Shown: in pieces, positions 35,814 through 44,616 of the stretch
Numbering within the stretch: position 1 is the stretch's first letter
Layout of the letters: each line of letters starts with the position of its first letter
DNA from: JAWLHK01 sp041690355 [NCBI: bacterium]
Lineage (GTDB): Bacteria; J088; JAWLBW01
Assembly (NCBI GenBank): GCA_041690355.1
Contig: JAWLHK010000010.1
Location: forward strand, 1-64,000
DNA: 64,000 nt
Direction of reading: 5' to 3'
Notes under the pieces: generated by a model
The model's database searches: none
Seen by the model: only the letters and a program-made list of their open reading frames with translations
Told to the model about the DNA's origin: nothing
Made by a program: the position numbers and the translations under genes

Positions 35814-37415
35814 CGTTTTCGGCAGCGTCGACAGCTCGAGTTCCCGGTCAATCCCGACATCGACGAGAAACTGCTGATCGTGACTGACGATGATCAGCGC
35901 GCCGCGGTAGTTGCGGAGGGCGCCGGCGACGGCTTCCATCGCGTTGATGTCGAGGTGGTTGTCCGGTTCGTCGAGCAGCAGCAGATCAGGCGTCTGATCG
36001 GCGGCGAGAAGGCAGGCCAGTGCCGCGCGCACCCGTTCACCCCCACTCAGGACCGACGTGTCCTTGTAGACGGCGTCGTTGGGGAACCCGAATCGCGCGA
36101 GAAGCAGCCGCAGTTCGTCTTCGGGCCGCTGCGAACGTCGCCGCGCATTCTCGAGGATCGTCCCCGGCGCAAGCGCCTCGGTGTGCTGGTCGAGCCAGGC
36201 CGAGCGGGTCGTATTCAGAACTACCGTTCCGCTGCGCGGCTTCAACAGTCCCGCGGCCAGGCGCAGCAACACGGTTTTTCCCGTACCATTCGCCCCTGTC
36301 ACCGCGATGCGATCGCCCGCCTTCACGACAAGGTTCACCGGGGCGCGCCAGAGATCGGGCCCATTGCCGAACCCGTGGTTCACGCCGTCGAGCGTGAGCA
36401 ATGTGCGGCGCGGGCGGAGCTCGGTCCCCAGATCGACCGCAATCTCCCGTTCTGCGTCGATGCGGGCCCGCGCGGCCGCGAGGGTCTTGCGGGCGGCATC
36501 GACCCGATCGTCATGCGTTTCGCGCAGGCGGCCGGCTGTCTTTTCTGCATTCCGCTTACGCATGCCGGCGAGGATCTTCGGCATGCCGCCGCGCTCGCGG
36601 AATTCACGGGCGCCGCGGCTCGTGCGCCGCTGCTGCCGCTCGGCGGCCAGGCGAGCCTGACGCTCGGCATCGTCCAATGTCTCGCGAGCGGCCTGCACGG
36701 CCTGGTGCGCGGCCGCGGCCTCGATGGACTTCTGCTCGCGATAGAAGGCGTAATTGCCGCCGTACAGCCGCAAACCATGAGCGGAGAGCTCGGCGATCTG
36801 GTCAACGAGGGCCAGCAGCCGCCGATCATGGCTCGCGAGCACCAGCCCGCCGCTCCACGAGCGGACGAACTCGCGGACAAAGCCGCGCCCTCCCGTATCG
36901 AGGTGATTGGTCGGTTCGTCGAGAAGAAGGAAGCCGGGATCGGCGAGCAGCAGACCGGCAAAGCGCACGCGCACCCGCTCGCCCCCGCTGAGCCGCGAAA
37001 CGGCATCCTCGGGCGCCAGGTAGCCGACGCCGCAGCGCTCGAGGCTCGCCTGGATTCTTTCCTCCAGGTCCCAGAGGCCGTCGAGCGCGGCAAGGTCCTC
37101 GACGCTCGCGGTTCCGGCCAGCGCGCGTCGCAGGCGGGGCAAGGTCTCGCCGCAGCCCAGCAGATCGCAGACGGAACCGACTTCGTGCAGCGGCGAAGAC
37201 TGCGGGAGCCAGGCAACGGCGGCCGGCCGCTCGACGCCGCCGTGCGTCGGCGCAAGCCGTCCGGCGAGAATGGAAAGCAGCGTGGACTTGCCCGCGCCGT
37301 TGGCCCCGACGAGCCCGGTGCGAAGCCGGCCGAACGTAACTTGAAGATTCTGAAAGAGAGGCGTGCCGTCGGGCAGTGCATACCCGAGGCCGGAAACCGA
37401 GATAGAACCGTGCAT
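35793..37415 (-). CDS. ABC-F family ATPase
   Basis: The 540-residue protein has two ABC cassettes and no membrane domain, as in translation-associated ABC-F proteins. Walker A loops are GANGAGKS (about residue 38) and GANGTGKT (about residue 353). Signatures are SRLSGGERVRV and VLSGGERVRA, and Walker B segments are LLLDEPTNHLD and LLLDEPDNHLD. The linker between cassettes is a charged helical hairpin (about 225-320) where ABC-F proteins reach into the ribosome. The subgroup cannot be fixed by eye, so a housekeeping or antibiotic-protection role is open. The final codons overlap the terminator stem of the convergent lipoprotein unit. Confidence 0.92.
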   Translation of the reverse strand: MHGSISVSGLGYALPDGTPLFQNLQVTFGRLRTGLVGANGAGKSTLLSILAGRLAPTHGGVERPAAVAWLPQSSPLHEVGSVCDLLGCGETLPRLRRALAGTASVEDLAALDGLWDLEERIQASLERCGVGYLAPEDAVSRLSGGERVRVRFAGLLLADPGFLLLDEPTNHLDTGGRGFVREFVRSWSGGLVLASHDRRLLALVDQIAELSAHGLRLYGGNYAFYREQKSIEAAAAHQAVQAARETLDDAERQARLAAERQQRRTSRGAREFRERGGMPKILAGMRKRNAEKTAGRLRETHDDRVDAARKTLAAARARIDAEREIAVDLGTELRPRRTLLTLDGVNHGFGNGPDLWRAPVNLVVKAGDRIAVTGANGTGKTVLLRLAAGLLKPRSGTVVLNTTRSAWLDQHTEALAPGTILENARRRSQRPEDELRLLLARFGFPNDAVYKDTSVLSGGERVRAALACLLAADQTPDLLLLDEPDNHLDINAMEAVAGALRNYRGALIIVSHDQQFLVDVGIDRELELSTLPKTKKAPVR

Positions 37416-37774
37416 GACCGAACTCCAGCAAAGGAGTGGACTTGTACGCCCGCGCCGTGCGCGGACAGCTTCAGTCTGGTTCGGTCAGGCAGTCATAATG
37501 GGCCTTGCCGGGGCGCGGGTTTCACGCTGGACAAGGCGCTGGGGACTCCGGGGTTCCAGGTTCTTTTTCAGCGTAGCATGGCCGCCCGCGGTGCACAAAG
37601 GCGCGCGGACACTTTCGGTTGTGATTCGGGGCAGCGCGCGGGCGGGGTGCTGGTCCCTGGTCCCTGGGCGCTGGGGGGAATTCCGGTGAAGTATCGCGAA
37701 GCGAGTTCTGGATCCGGGTTTTTCGTCCCCCACTCTCCCCCTCCCCCACTCCCCCACTCCTCCTGTGGAGCCCC
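37416..37774. other. Intergenic region with C-rich tract
   Basis: No gene is supported. A direct repeat CTGGTCCCTGGTCCCTGG lies at about 37650-37667. A C-rich tract (37724-37763, CCCCCACTCTCCCC-type) sits just downstream of the SRPBCC stop codon and resembles those at 30.2, 32.2 and 60.9 kb. Confidence 0.5.
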
Positions 37775-38212
37775 CTACCCCTCGAGCACCCGCTTGAGCA
37801 CCTGCACATCCTTCCGGTTTGCCCTTCGCATCGCCGCGCGAAGGATCGGCGCCGTCCACGCCGCGAAGCCAGTCGCTTCGCCACGGTTGCGCAACGTCAT
37901 CCGGGTACGTCCGTCGCCCGAAGGCGTCCACTCGTACGAGGTCTCCATGGGAAACGGGCCCTCCGCCGTGCGCATGACCAGCCGGCGCTCCGGAATCAGT
38001 TCCGTGATCTCATACGTGTATGCCAGCCGGCGGCCGAGAAAGTGAGCGACGAACGCAACCCGCGATCCGACCTGAAGGGGTGGCGGCGTCTGCCACTCGA
38101 CCGCCTTGATGTTCACGTACCATTCGGGCGCGTGGTCGGGATTGCCCGCATAGGCGGCCACCGCGGACACCGGGCGCTCGATTTCGATTTCGGTCAGGAT
38201 GTCGACGTGCAT
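37775..38212 (-). CDS. SRPBCC (START-like) domain protein
   Basis: The 145-residue protein fits a single SRPBCC fold: an opening strand TEIEIERPVSAVAAYAGNPD, then EWYVNIKAVEW, GSRVAFVAHFLGRRLAYTYEI, ERRLVMRTAEGPFPMETSYEW, GRTRMTLRNRGEATGF and a long C-terminal helix. Such proteins bind a hydrophobic ligand in the cytoplasm; the ligand is not known. The start at 38212 gives the usual family N-terminus, and the longer frame adds a tail without support. It is 17 bp from the small membrane protein gene upstream. Confidence 0.85.
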   Translation of the reverse strand: MHVDILTEIEIERPVSAVAAYAGNPDHAPEWYVNIKAVEWQTPPPLQVGSRVAFVAHFLGRRLAYTYEITELIPERRLVMRTAEGPFPMETSYEWTPSGDGRTRMTLRNRGEATGFAAWTAPILRAAMRRANRKDVQVLKRVLEG

Positions 38213-38229
38213 CTTATCCTTGAGAGCGG

Positions 38230-38541
38230 TCAGCGAAGGAAAAACAGCCACACGAGTAACGATAGAGGCACAAATGTCCACATCCAACCGAGGACCGTCG
38301 ATAGTACGGGCCGCGTCAATCCCGCTTTGCGTGACCGGAGTTCAAAGAAAATCTGTCCAGAAACCTGCACTGCAATAAGTCCACAGACGGCCGCTCGCCC
38401 TGCCAGCTGCCAGTACGGTCCCTCGCCATAATAATAGGAAAGCGCGAGCACGCCAATCATCGGCGGATAAAGAAACGCGAACGCCAAGGCGCCGTTTCGA
38501 GCGCGCTTCTCCAGTATTGTCTGCGTCGGCTCAATCGCCAT
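38230..38541 (-). CDS. Small membrane protein of unknown function
   Basis: The 103-residue protein has three predicted membrane helices (GALAFAFLYPPMIGVLALSY, LAGRAAVCGLIAVQVSGQIF, WMWTFVPLSLLVWLFF), with an RSRK-containing cytoplasmic loop. It does not match a family that I know. It is probably co-transcribed with the SRPBCC gene. The local DNA is less GC-rich than the neighbours. Confidence 0.65.
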   Translation of the reverse strand: MAIEPTQTILEKRARNGALAFAFLYPPMIGVLALSYYYGEGPYWQLAGRAAVCGLIAVQVSGQIFFELRSRKAGLTRPVLSTVLGWMWTFVPLSLLVWLFFLR

Positions 38542-38686
38542 TCGGAACTCGGCAGTAAAGGTGCGCGAAGGATCAGCTTAGCATCCCTTTGTGAGATACT
38601 GCTCGAAAGACTGGTCTTTCTTATGCTGGCGGTCACTTAGATTCAATGCGAGAATTCTGTATCAGCGCTTCACCGGTTGGCCCCTG

Positions 38687-39565
38687 ATGTACTCACGCCT
38701 CACTCTCGCCGCCCTCGCCCTCCTTCCCCTCTTCGCCTGCGGCGCCGACGCGCCGGCGCCGCGGAAGGACCTCGCCAAGTGCGCGCTCGAGAACGTGTGC
38801 GGTACCGGCCCGATTTACGCCGCTGACCTGATCGACTTCGCGGTGAAGGCTTCGGACGGAACACTCCCCGGCTTCGATATCGACGGCTTCCAGAGCGGCC
38901 ACCGCGATCCCGACGGCTGCAACGCGCCCGATTTCACCTCGCCCGAAGGAGTTCCGGGAATCGACAACCAGCTCGGAGCCATCCTCTCGGGCCTGCCGCC
39001 GCAGGTGGCGAACATCGTGCCGGCCACGGTGGCCTCGAGCATCCGCGACGGCGGCCTGCTCCTGCTGGTTGAACTCATGGACCTGGACGGCGAAGCCGGA
39101 AGCGAGAACGGTGCGGTCTTCCGCTACGGCGCCGGCACGCCGCTCCTGGGGACCGATGCGATGCTGCTCCCGAACCAGACGTTCACGCTGGACGCCGATC
39201 CGCTGCTGGGTTTCGTGGACGGCGTGCGCAGGCAGGACGGCGGCTTCGCGGGGGGCCCGTTCACGCTGCGCTTCCGCATGCGCTTCATTTCGACGCCGGT
39301 GGAGTTCCGCCTGCAGCGTGCGCGGTTCGCCTTTGCGCCCAACGCCGAGGGGCAGCTCGAAGGGGTTGTGGGGGGCGCCATCACGAACGACGATCTGCTC
39401 GGCGTGCTCGACCTGCTCGGCGGCGACGATACGGAACTCCGTGAAACGCTGAAGGCACTGCTCCCCCCCTTCGCCGACGTCATGGATCCCGAGACGGGAA
39501 AGTGCGATGCCCTTTCGGCCGCCGTCAAGGTGCGTCTGGTTCCCGCGTTCATTCACAAGGACTGA
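38687..39565 (+). CDS. Lipoprotein of unknown function
   Basis: The 292-residue protein has a lipobox (LLPLFACG, Cys about residue 17). A disulfide-like pair CALENVC follows. The body alternates strands (GGLLLLVELMDLDG, FTLRFRMRFISTPVEFRLQRARFAFAP) with acidic loops. The C-terminal region has a helix (DLLGVLDLLGGDDTELRETLKALLPPFADVMD) before the last strand. No homologue is recalled. The start ATG at 38687 was chosen for the lipoprotein signal. The three tandem repeats at 39567 begin directly after its stop. Confidence 0.75.
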   Translation: MYSRLTLAALALLPLFACGADAPAPRKDLAKCALENVCGTGPIYAADLIDFAVKASDGTLPGFDIDGFQSGHRDPDGCNAPDFTSPEGVPGIDNQLGAILSGLPPQVANIVPATVASSIRDGGLLLLVELMDLDGEAGSENGAVFRYGAGTPLLGTDAMLLPNQTFTLDADPLLGFVDGVRRQDGGFAGGPFTLRFRMRFISTPVEFRLQRARFAFAPNAEGQLEGVVGGAITNDDLLGVLDLLGGDDTELRETLKALLPPFADVMDPETGKCDALSAAVKVRLVPAFIHKD

Positions 39566-39566
39566 A

Positions 39567-39995
39567 GGCCCCCTGTCGTCCCCCGTCAGGGGGACCCAAT
39601 ACCAAGGGTTCCAGTCCCGTGAGCGGAAGTCTGCGGATCGCCTCGGTCCTTGCTTCTCAGGAATCAAGAATCAGGAATCGCTATGCGCGCGTGAGCACAC
39701 GGTTCCGGCCCCCCTGTCGTCCCCCGTCAGGGGGACCCAATACCAAGGGTTCCAGTCCCGTGAGCGGAAGTCTGCGGTTCGCCTCGGTCCTTGCTTCTCA
39801 GGAATCAAGAATCAGGAATCAGGAATCGCTATGCGCGCGTGAGCACACGGTTCCGGCCCCCCTGTCGTCCCCCGTCAGGGGGACCCAATACCAAGGGTTC
39901 CAGTCCGTGAGCGGAAGTCTGCGGTTCGCCTGGGCACTTGCTTCTCAGGAATCAAGAATCAGGAATCAGGAATCGCTACGCCCGCGAGAGCACAC
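39567..39995. repeat. Three tandem ~140-148-bp intergenic repeats with a GTCCCCC hairpin
   Basis: Copies begin at 39567, 39707 and 39855. Each opens with GGCCCCC...TGTCGTCCCCC-GTCA-GGGGGAC (a 7-bp perfect hairpin) and continues through ACCCAATACCAAGGG and GGTCCTTGCTTCTCAGG to ATCAGGAATCGCTA. The end of each unit resembles the last codons of the thioesterase gene on the other strand (CGCTACGCCCGCGAGAGCACAC), so the unit seems to have duplicated with a piece of that gene end. The hairpin core recurs in the parS repeats at 60.1 kb. Confidence 0.85.
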
Positions 39996-40395
39996 TTTTG
40001 GTGATGGTTCCCGTCCCCACCAGCTTGTCGTCGACCCACGCCTCGACGCGGATGAAGGCGATCGACTTTCCCTTGCGGTCGACCCGGGCACGAAGCTCCA
40101 CGCTTTTCCCCTTGGAGACCGGGCGCAGCACCGAGCAGTGCACGTCGTGCGAGACCGCCTGCTCGCTGTCGGCGAGCATCGGCGTGAGCGCGAGAAACGC
40201 GCAGACATCCATCATGCCGTAAAGAATTCCGCCGTGCAGCACGCCTGCAGGGTTCGCCGTGTTGTCGTCGACGGGAAAGCGGCAGACCGAGGCGCCGGGT
40301 TCCTGGGAAATCAGCTCGAGGCCGCAGAAGCGGTGAAAGGGGTGCGCGAGGACGATGTCGTTGAGGAGCGTCGAGGGTCGAGAGTCAAGCGTCAT
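39976..40395 (-). CDS. PaaI-like hotdog-fold thioesterase
   Basis: The 139-residue protein has the single-hotdog layout of the PaaI/4HBT_2 group: an N-terminal helix, CGLELISQEPGASVCRFPV, then NPAGVLHGGILYGMMDVCAFLAL (catalytic-type HGGxxxxMMD at about residues 54-62), SVLRPVSKGKSVELRARV and the final strands. It probably hydrolyses acyl- or aryl-CoA thioesters in the cytoplasm. The start at 40395 was chosen because upstream codons lie in a GAGTC-rich simple repeat. Its 3' end overlaps the last copy of the 140-bp repeats. Confidence 0.86.
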   Translation of the reverse strand: MTLDSRPSTLLNDIVLAHPFHRFCGLELISQEPGASVCRFPVDDNTANPAGVLHGGILYGMMDVCAFLALTPMLADSEQAVSHDVHCSVLRPVSKGKSVELRARVDRKGKSIAFIRVEAWVDDKLVGTGTITKSVLSRA

Positions 40396-40580
40396 GGTAC
40401 AGAGCGAGTCGGGAGTCGTGAGTCTGGGGTCTGGAGTCAGGCGTAACGAGGCGCCTGGCACCCATGGTACCAGAGCGGCCCCGGCCGACCACGCCGGCGA
40501 CCACGCGGAATCGAAGCCCGAACGGATCTCTCACACGAGTAAGAACTCAGCCCGGACCCACTCGAGAAGCAACCGGATGT

Positions 40581-40709
40581 TCAGCGCCGCAGCACGGCTT
40601 CGCGCACACGGCGGTAGACCTGCTCGCTTCGCTCGCGTTGTCTCTGGATGAATTCGCGGATGTTTTCTGCGTAGCTGACTTCTTCTGGTTGCGGCTTCTG
40701 TTCGGCCAT
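40581..40709 (-). CDS. Very small charged protein
   Basis: A 42-residue frame starts at an ATG with a good ribosome site (GGGGAGGGATCC just upstream). It encodes [17 protein letters not shown] and then a helix rich in Arg and Glu ([18 protein letters not shown]). Composition and the ribosome site argue for a real gene. It lies between the thioesterase and the signal-peptide membrane protein, all on the minus strand. It could be an adaptor or regulatory peptide; nothing more can be said. Confidence 0.5.
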   Translation of the reverse strand: MAEQKPQPEEVSYAENIREFIQRQRERSEQVYRRVREAVLRR

Positions 40710-40790
40710 GGATCCCTCCCCTTCAACAGATCGCCTCTACCCTATCACAGGGGGAGTGCGACGGCGGCGGCATCGGCCCGTCGAGCAGGG

Positions 40791-41393
40791 TCAGTATCCG
40801 AGAAGGTTCACGGGGCGGAGGGGACGGCTGTCCGGCAACAGTTCGGCGTCGGCGGTCTTTTTCTCCTGCGCCGCTTGGATTTTCCGGACGATGTCGACAG
40901 CGGCCACCGCCCCGACGATCAGGTGAACCGAGAGGGCTACGACGCCACCGATGCCGGCCGTGTAGCGGAAGGTCACGCCGGCGGCATCCGCTGCCGCCTC
41001 GCCGACCTCATAGGTCTCGCCGGACAACGCAATGCAGGGGAGGAAAATGAAAAAGAACATGACTTCAAGGAAGATGACCACGAGCCATACGAGAGCGGTC
41101 AGCCCCAGCACGACAGCAAGGTAGATGGCCCACGTGAGTGCGCATGCGACCAGAAACGCACTGCCGCCTTGCTGGTCATCATAGAAGATGTGCCCGAGCC
41201 CGGGCGCGATCAGCGAGAGAACCACCGCCAGCGCAGGCGAGGCATCGGGGTTCAGTTCTGCGGCGGGGGGAACCTGGTTCGGCCGCGCCTTCTTCGCGAA
41301 AGCCTCGGGAGAAGCGGCCAGCAGCAGGGAAAATGCGAGCAACAGGATCGCCGCCGCACGGGTGGGGAGGTTCGCCACGGAAAACGCTCGCAT
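40791..41393 (-). CDS. Inner-membrane protein with signal peptide, unknown function
   Basis: The 200-residue protein starts with a signal-like helix ([25 protein letters not shown]). A short linker ([24 protein letters not shown]) has the Pro-Gly-Leu-Gly pattern of DUF5683-type proteins. Then come three membrane helices, the longest being [27 protein letters not shown]. The C-terminal tail is charged. The start at 41393 lies seven bases after a TATCCT box, and no ribosome site is present. It is downstream of recA but separated from it by a hairpin. Confidence 0.7.
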   Translation of the reverse strand: MRAFSVANLPTRAAAILLLAFSLLLAASPEAFAKKARPNQVPPAAELNPDASPALAVVLSLIAPGLGHIFYDDQQGGSAFLVACALTWAIYLAVVLGLTALVWLVVIFLEVMFFFIFLPCIALSGETYEVGEAAADAAGVTFRYTAGIGGVVALSVHLIVGAVAAVDIVRKIQAAQEKKTADAELLPDSRPLRPVNLLGY

Positions 41394-41400
41394 GGCAGAC

Positions 41401-41406
41401 AGGATA
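41401..41406 (-). promoter_or_regulatory. -10 box seven bases before the start codon
   Basis: Reading on the minus strand, TATCCT is followed by seven bases and the ATG at 41393, without a ribosome site; a leaderless message is likely. Confidence 0.4.
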
Positions 41407-41457
41407 CCATGCGGAGCGATTCCACGCGCATCCCGTCGCACCTGCGCTGCAATACAG

Positions 41458-41491
41458 TGCACCCTCCTCCTTGGACAAGGAGGAGGGTGCA
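41458..41491 (-). terminator. Long hairpin downstream of recA
   Basis: A perfect 15-bp stem (41458-41472 with 41477-41491, GCACCCTCCTCCTT type) with a 4-base loop lies 67 bp beyond the recA stop. The T-run after it is weak, so it may end transcription inefficiently or protect the recA message. Confidence 0.7.
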
Positions 41492-41558
41492 GGAGTGTTT
41501 CAGAGTGGCGCTATGCCTGGAGAATGTCGGGTTCTTGTTTCCCGCCGTCCGGCAACCG

Positions 41559-42611
41559 TTACGCAGTAACCGGTTCCTTCGGTTCCTTCGCGTCCTTCGC
41601 TTCCTTCGCCGGCTTCAGGAGACCGTAGTGCGCGCGGACCTCCTGCTCGATCTGCGTGTAGACCTCGGGGTTGTCCTTGAGGTAGGTCTTGGCGTTCTCG
41701 CGCCCCTGACCGATGCGGTCACCCTTGTAGGAGTACCAGGCGCCGCTCTTGTCGACGATGTTCAGCAGGACGGCCAGATCGAGGGCGTCGCCTTCGCGGC
41801 TCACGCCCGTGCCGTAGAGGATGTCGAACTCGTGCTCGCGGAACGGCGGGGCCACCTTGTTCTTGACGACCTTGACGCGCGTGCGGTTGCCGATGACACT
41901 GTCGCCTTCCTTGATCGCACCCACGCGGCGGATGTCGAGGCGGACCGACGAGTAGAACTTGAGCGCGTTGCCGCCGGTTGTCGTCTCGGGATTGCCGAAC
42001 ATGACGCCGATCTTCATGCGGATCTGGTTGATGAAGATGATCGTGCAGTTGCTCTTGTTGACCGTGCCCGTCAGTTTGCGTAACGCCTGGCTCATCAGGC
42101 GGGCCTGAAGACCCATGTGGCTGTCGCCCATCTCGCCCTCGATTTCGGCTTTCGGCGTCAGCGCGGCGACCGAGTCGACGACGATGATGTCGATGGCGCC
42201 GGATCGCACCAGCGTTTCGACGATGTCGAGGGCCTGTTCCCCCGTATCCGGCTGCGAGATCAGCAGATCGTCGGTGCGCACGCCGAGCTTGCGGGCATAG
42301 GAGACGTCGAGCGCATGTTCTGCATCGACGAAGGCGGCGATACCGCCCTTCTTCTGGGCTTCGGCCACGGCGTGCAGCGCGATCGTCGTCTTGCCCGAGC
42401 TTTCGGGGCCGAAGATTTCAATGATGCGGCCGCGGGGAAGTCCGCCGACGCCCAGGGCCACGTCGACACCCAGCGAACCGGTCGAGATCGCCTCGACGTC
42501 GCCGTGCAGCGTTTCGCCCTCGCCGAGACGCATGATCGTGCCTTTGCCGAACTGCTTCTCGAGCGTCGAAATCGCATTCTCCAACGCTTTCTGTTTCTCA
42601 TTCGCGGCCAT
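41559..42611 (-). CDS. recA: RecA recombinase
   Basis: The 350-residue protein has all RecA landmarks: MRLGEG, Walker A GPESSGKT (about residue 67), Walker [17 protein letters not shown], loop L1 ([22 protein letters not shown]), [27 protein letters not shown] (loop L2), and the C-terminal domain. It forms ATP-dependent filaments on single-stranded DNA for strand exchange and, in many bacteria, LexA cleavage. The tail is rich in Lys, Glu and Pro ([12 protein letters not shown]). The start ATG at 42611 has a GAAAGGGA site; an earlier in-frame ATG is unlikely. A sigma-70-type promoter lies at 42667-42696. No LexA box of known type was recognised. Confidence 0.98.
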   Translation of the reverse strand: MAANEKQKALENAISTLEKQFGKGTIMRLGEGETLHGDVEAISTGSLGVDVALGVGGLPRGRIIEIFGPESSGKTTIALHAVAEAQKKGGIAAFVDAEHALDVSYARKLGVRTDDLLISQPDTGEQALDIVETLVRSGAIDIIVVDSVAALTPKAEIEGEMGDSHMGLQARLMSQALRKLTGTVNKSNCTIIFINQIRMKIGVMFGNPETTTGGNALKFYSSVRLDIRRVGAIKEGDSVIGNRTRVKVVKNKVAPPFREHEFDILYGTGVSREGDALDLAVLLNIVDKSGAWYSYKGDRIGQGRENAKTYLKDNPEVYTQIEQEVRAHYGLLKPAKEAKDAKEPKEPVTA

Positions 42612-42666
42612 GGTGGATTCCCTTTCTCTCTCTCCCGGCCCGCGGTGCGTGGGCGGCGAGGTTATC

Positions 42667-42696
42667 ATCTTAAAAATCCCGATGCCGCAAAGTCAA
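42667..42696 (-). promoter_or_regulatory. recA promoter
   Basis: On the minus strand TTGACT (-35, 42696 to 42691) and TAAGAT (-10, 42672 to 42667) are separated by 18 bp and lie about 55-85 bp before the recA start. Confidence 0.6.
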
Positions 42697-42758
42697 CGAA
42701 AAAGCAGCAACGGGCCGAATCTATAAAGTAGCGGAAGGCTCGGACAGCGTTTGTCTCG

Positions 42759-43640
42759 TCAACGCATGTAAAAACTGATTTCCGCCAGATGCGTGCGCAC
42801 GGGGGCGGCGACTTCCTTCACGAACGCATATTCGAGGCGGAACTGGCCCGGAATTCCCCCACCCGCGCCGATCGACCACTGGTTGCGGTGCTGCGGACCC
42901 GCGGGATCCTGGCCGTAGCCGCCGCGCACCGAAGCCCAGGGGCCGATGAAGCCTTCAAGGCCGGCGTTCCACCGGATGCGCTCTCCGTCGGGCAGGCCCG
43001 GCGTGTAGTGGAGATCGGCGGTCACCTCGGCGTAGTCGGCGATGCGGCTCGCGAGCCCGCCGGCGAAGGCACGTTCGCGCAGCACGCCGTCGGGCGGATT
43101 CAACAGATCGTAGGCCACGAGGCCCAGGCGGAACCGGCCTTCGAGCGGATCGTAGAGCAGCCCCAGGTCGAAGTTCCAATCCGTGCGCCGCGTGCGCGTG
43201 CGGTCGATGCGATAGTGTACGCCGACGCCGATGGCGGTATTGCCCAGCCAGCGCTGGGCCAGGGCCAGCGCGAAGTCGTCGGCGGGATCCCGGCCCCCCA
43301 GGTCGCGCACCCAGCCGATGCCGCCGCCGAGGCCGCCGGTGGAGTCGACGATGGAGACCCCGAAGCGGCGCTCGGGTGCAGGCGTGTTCTGGCGCAGGTG
43401 GCCAAAGCCCGAAAGCTGGTAGCGGGGGAGCATGACCGTCCCCGCCGGATTCAGATAGATCGATGCGTTGTCGTCGGGGGCGGCAAGGCCCCCCTGCAGG
43501 GCGGCCGCGCGGGCCGAGGGAGGCGGCTCGACGAGACCGGCGGTCTGCGCGCCGGCCCCGGGGGCAAACAGCACGCAAAAGACCGCGGTGAGAGAGAGCA
43601 TCAGGGCCGCCGACCCGGCGCGCGCACGCAGTGGAAACAC
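42759..43640 (-). CDS. Outer-membrane beta-barrel protein, PorV/PorQ-like
   Basis: The 293-residue protein starts (GTG) with a signal peptide (LMLSLTAVFCVLFAPGAGAQ). It then shows ARAAALQGGLAAPDDNASIYLNPAG, the pattern of PorV/PorQ and UPF0164-type barrels, and alternating amphipathic strands (AIGVGVHYRID, WNFDLGLLYDPL, RFRLGLVAYDLL, IRWNAGLEGFIGPWASVRGGYGQD). The last strand is HLAEISFYM. Placement in the outer membrane is inferred. It shares orientation with the FecR-like and PEGA-like genes upstream and may belong to the same envelope assembly. Confidence 0.75.
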   Translation of the reverse strand: MFPLRARAGSAALMLSLTAVFCVLFAPGAGAQTAGLVEPPPSARAAALQGGLAAPDDNASIYLNPAGTVMLPRYQLSGFGHLRQNTPAPERRFGVSIVDSTGGLGGGIGWVRDLGGRDPADDFALALAQRWLGNTAIGVGVHYRIDRTRTRRTDWNFDLGLLYDPLEGRFRLGLVAYDLLNPPDGVLRERAFAGGLASRIADYAEVTADLHYTPGLPDGERIRWNAGLEGFIGPWASVRGGYGQDPAGPQHRNQWSIGAGGGIPGQFRLEYAFVKEVAAPVRTHLAEISFYMR

Positions 43641-43752
43641 GTCTTCACCTTGGCCTTAGGGTAAGCCACAGGGTAACACGCAGCCCGAGGGGGACTCCAG
43701 TGGCGCGGCTGCCCCAAGCGGCCCGTTCAGACGGCGGCGATGGAGGCGGGCG

Positions 43753-44616
43753 TCAGGGAAATGCCCACCGGTCGACGGTGACGACGGCCGGGGTCGAGGC
43801 GGGGCCGGGAACGCCGTGACGATCGACGGCGCGAACGCGCCAGTACAGTACGCCCAGGGGCACGCTGCGCACGGGCTCGAAGTAGGTGATGTCGCCGACG
43901 TCGCCGGAAAAACGCAGGTCGTGAAAGTCGGGATCGGTGGCGACCTCGAGGCGATAGCCGCGCGCTTCGGGTACCGCGCGCCAGAGGAAACGGAAGGCGC
44001 GCAGGCTCGCGTTGGCTGCGGGGTAGAGCGGCACGGGGGACTGCGGCGCGCGCCGGGTTTCGACGGTTACGCCGCCGGGGCCGGAAATCCACGTGAGCGC
44101 GTCGCCCGCTCCGAGCCGGTAATCCTTGCCGCCGGCTCGGAGGAAGGCATGGTCGCCCGCCACGACGCTCACGACCGCCCGGTTCTCATCGGCGCGGTCG
44201 ATCAGCACGTCCGCGTCGAGTACGTGAACGGTCAGACCGGGAAGGGAGAGGGACCAGGCTGTGTTTCCCGCGACGCTCGCTTCGATGCGCCGGGCGTCGA
44301 CGCGCACCCGGTTGGCTTCGACGGGCGCGAGAGTCGCCGGGCCCGCGATGCGCAAGCGGATGCGGGCCCCTCGCTCGGCCCCCGAAAACGCGAACTTCCC
44401 GGCAGAAAACGTCACGGCGGTGTCGAAGGGGAGCGGCATGCCGCTGCGCAGCGCCGTCCCCAAGGTCGCCTCGGTGATCGGCGCCGGAGATTCGGGGTAG
44501 ACGGTCGCGGACGGGGAAAGCAGGCGCCATTGGGCGGAAGATGTCGATGCGGAATCCGCGGCCATGGCAGTGGAAGCGGCAAAGAGCAGCCCTGCGGTCA
44601 GCCAGCCTGCCTTCAT
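43753..44616 (-). CDS. FecR-like periplasmic protein with Fn3-like domain
   Basis: The 287-residue protein has a signal peptide (GWLTAGLLFAASTAMA). The middle part (about residues 85-190) resembles the FecR beta domain (RRIEASVAGNTAWSLSLPGLTVHVLDADVLI, VSVVAGDHAFLRAGGKDYRLGAGDALTW). The C-terminal part has an Fn3-like domain (FRFLWRAVPEARGYRLEVATDPDF, LYWRVRAVDRHGVPG). Proteins of this type are found in envelope sensing or polysaccharide-binding modules in deltaproteobacteria. Its start overlaps the stop of the upstream lipoprotein gene by 4 bp. Confidence 0.78.
   Translation of the reverse strand: MKAGWLTAGLLFAASTAMAADSASTSSAQWRLLSPSATVYPESPAPITEATLGTALRSGMPLPFDTAVTFSAGKFAFSGAERGARIRLRIAGPATLAPVEANRVRVDARRIEASVAGNTAWSLSLPGLTVHVLDADVLIDRADENRAVVSVVAGDHAFLRAGGKDYRLGAGDALTWISGPGGVTVETRRAPQSPVPLYPAANASLRAFRFLWRAVPEARGYRLEVATDPDFHDLRFSGDVGDITYFEPVRSVPLGVLYWRVRAVDRHGVPGPASTPAVVTVDRWAFP

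Noticed and set aside
42612-42758. LexA/SOS box before recA
   Set aside because: Neither the CTGT-N8-ACAG nor the GAAC-N4-GTTC type was found; only a sigma-70-like promoter is visible. The LexA motif of this lineage may differ.
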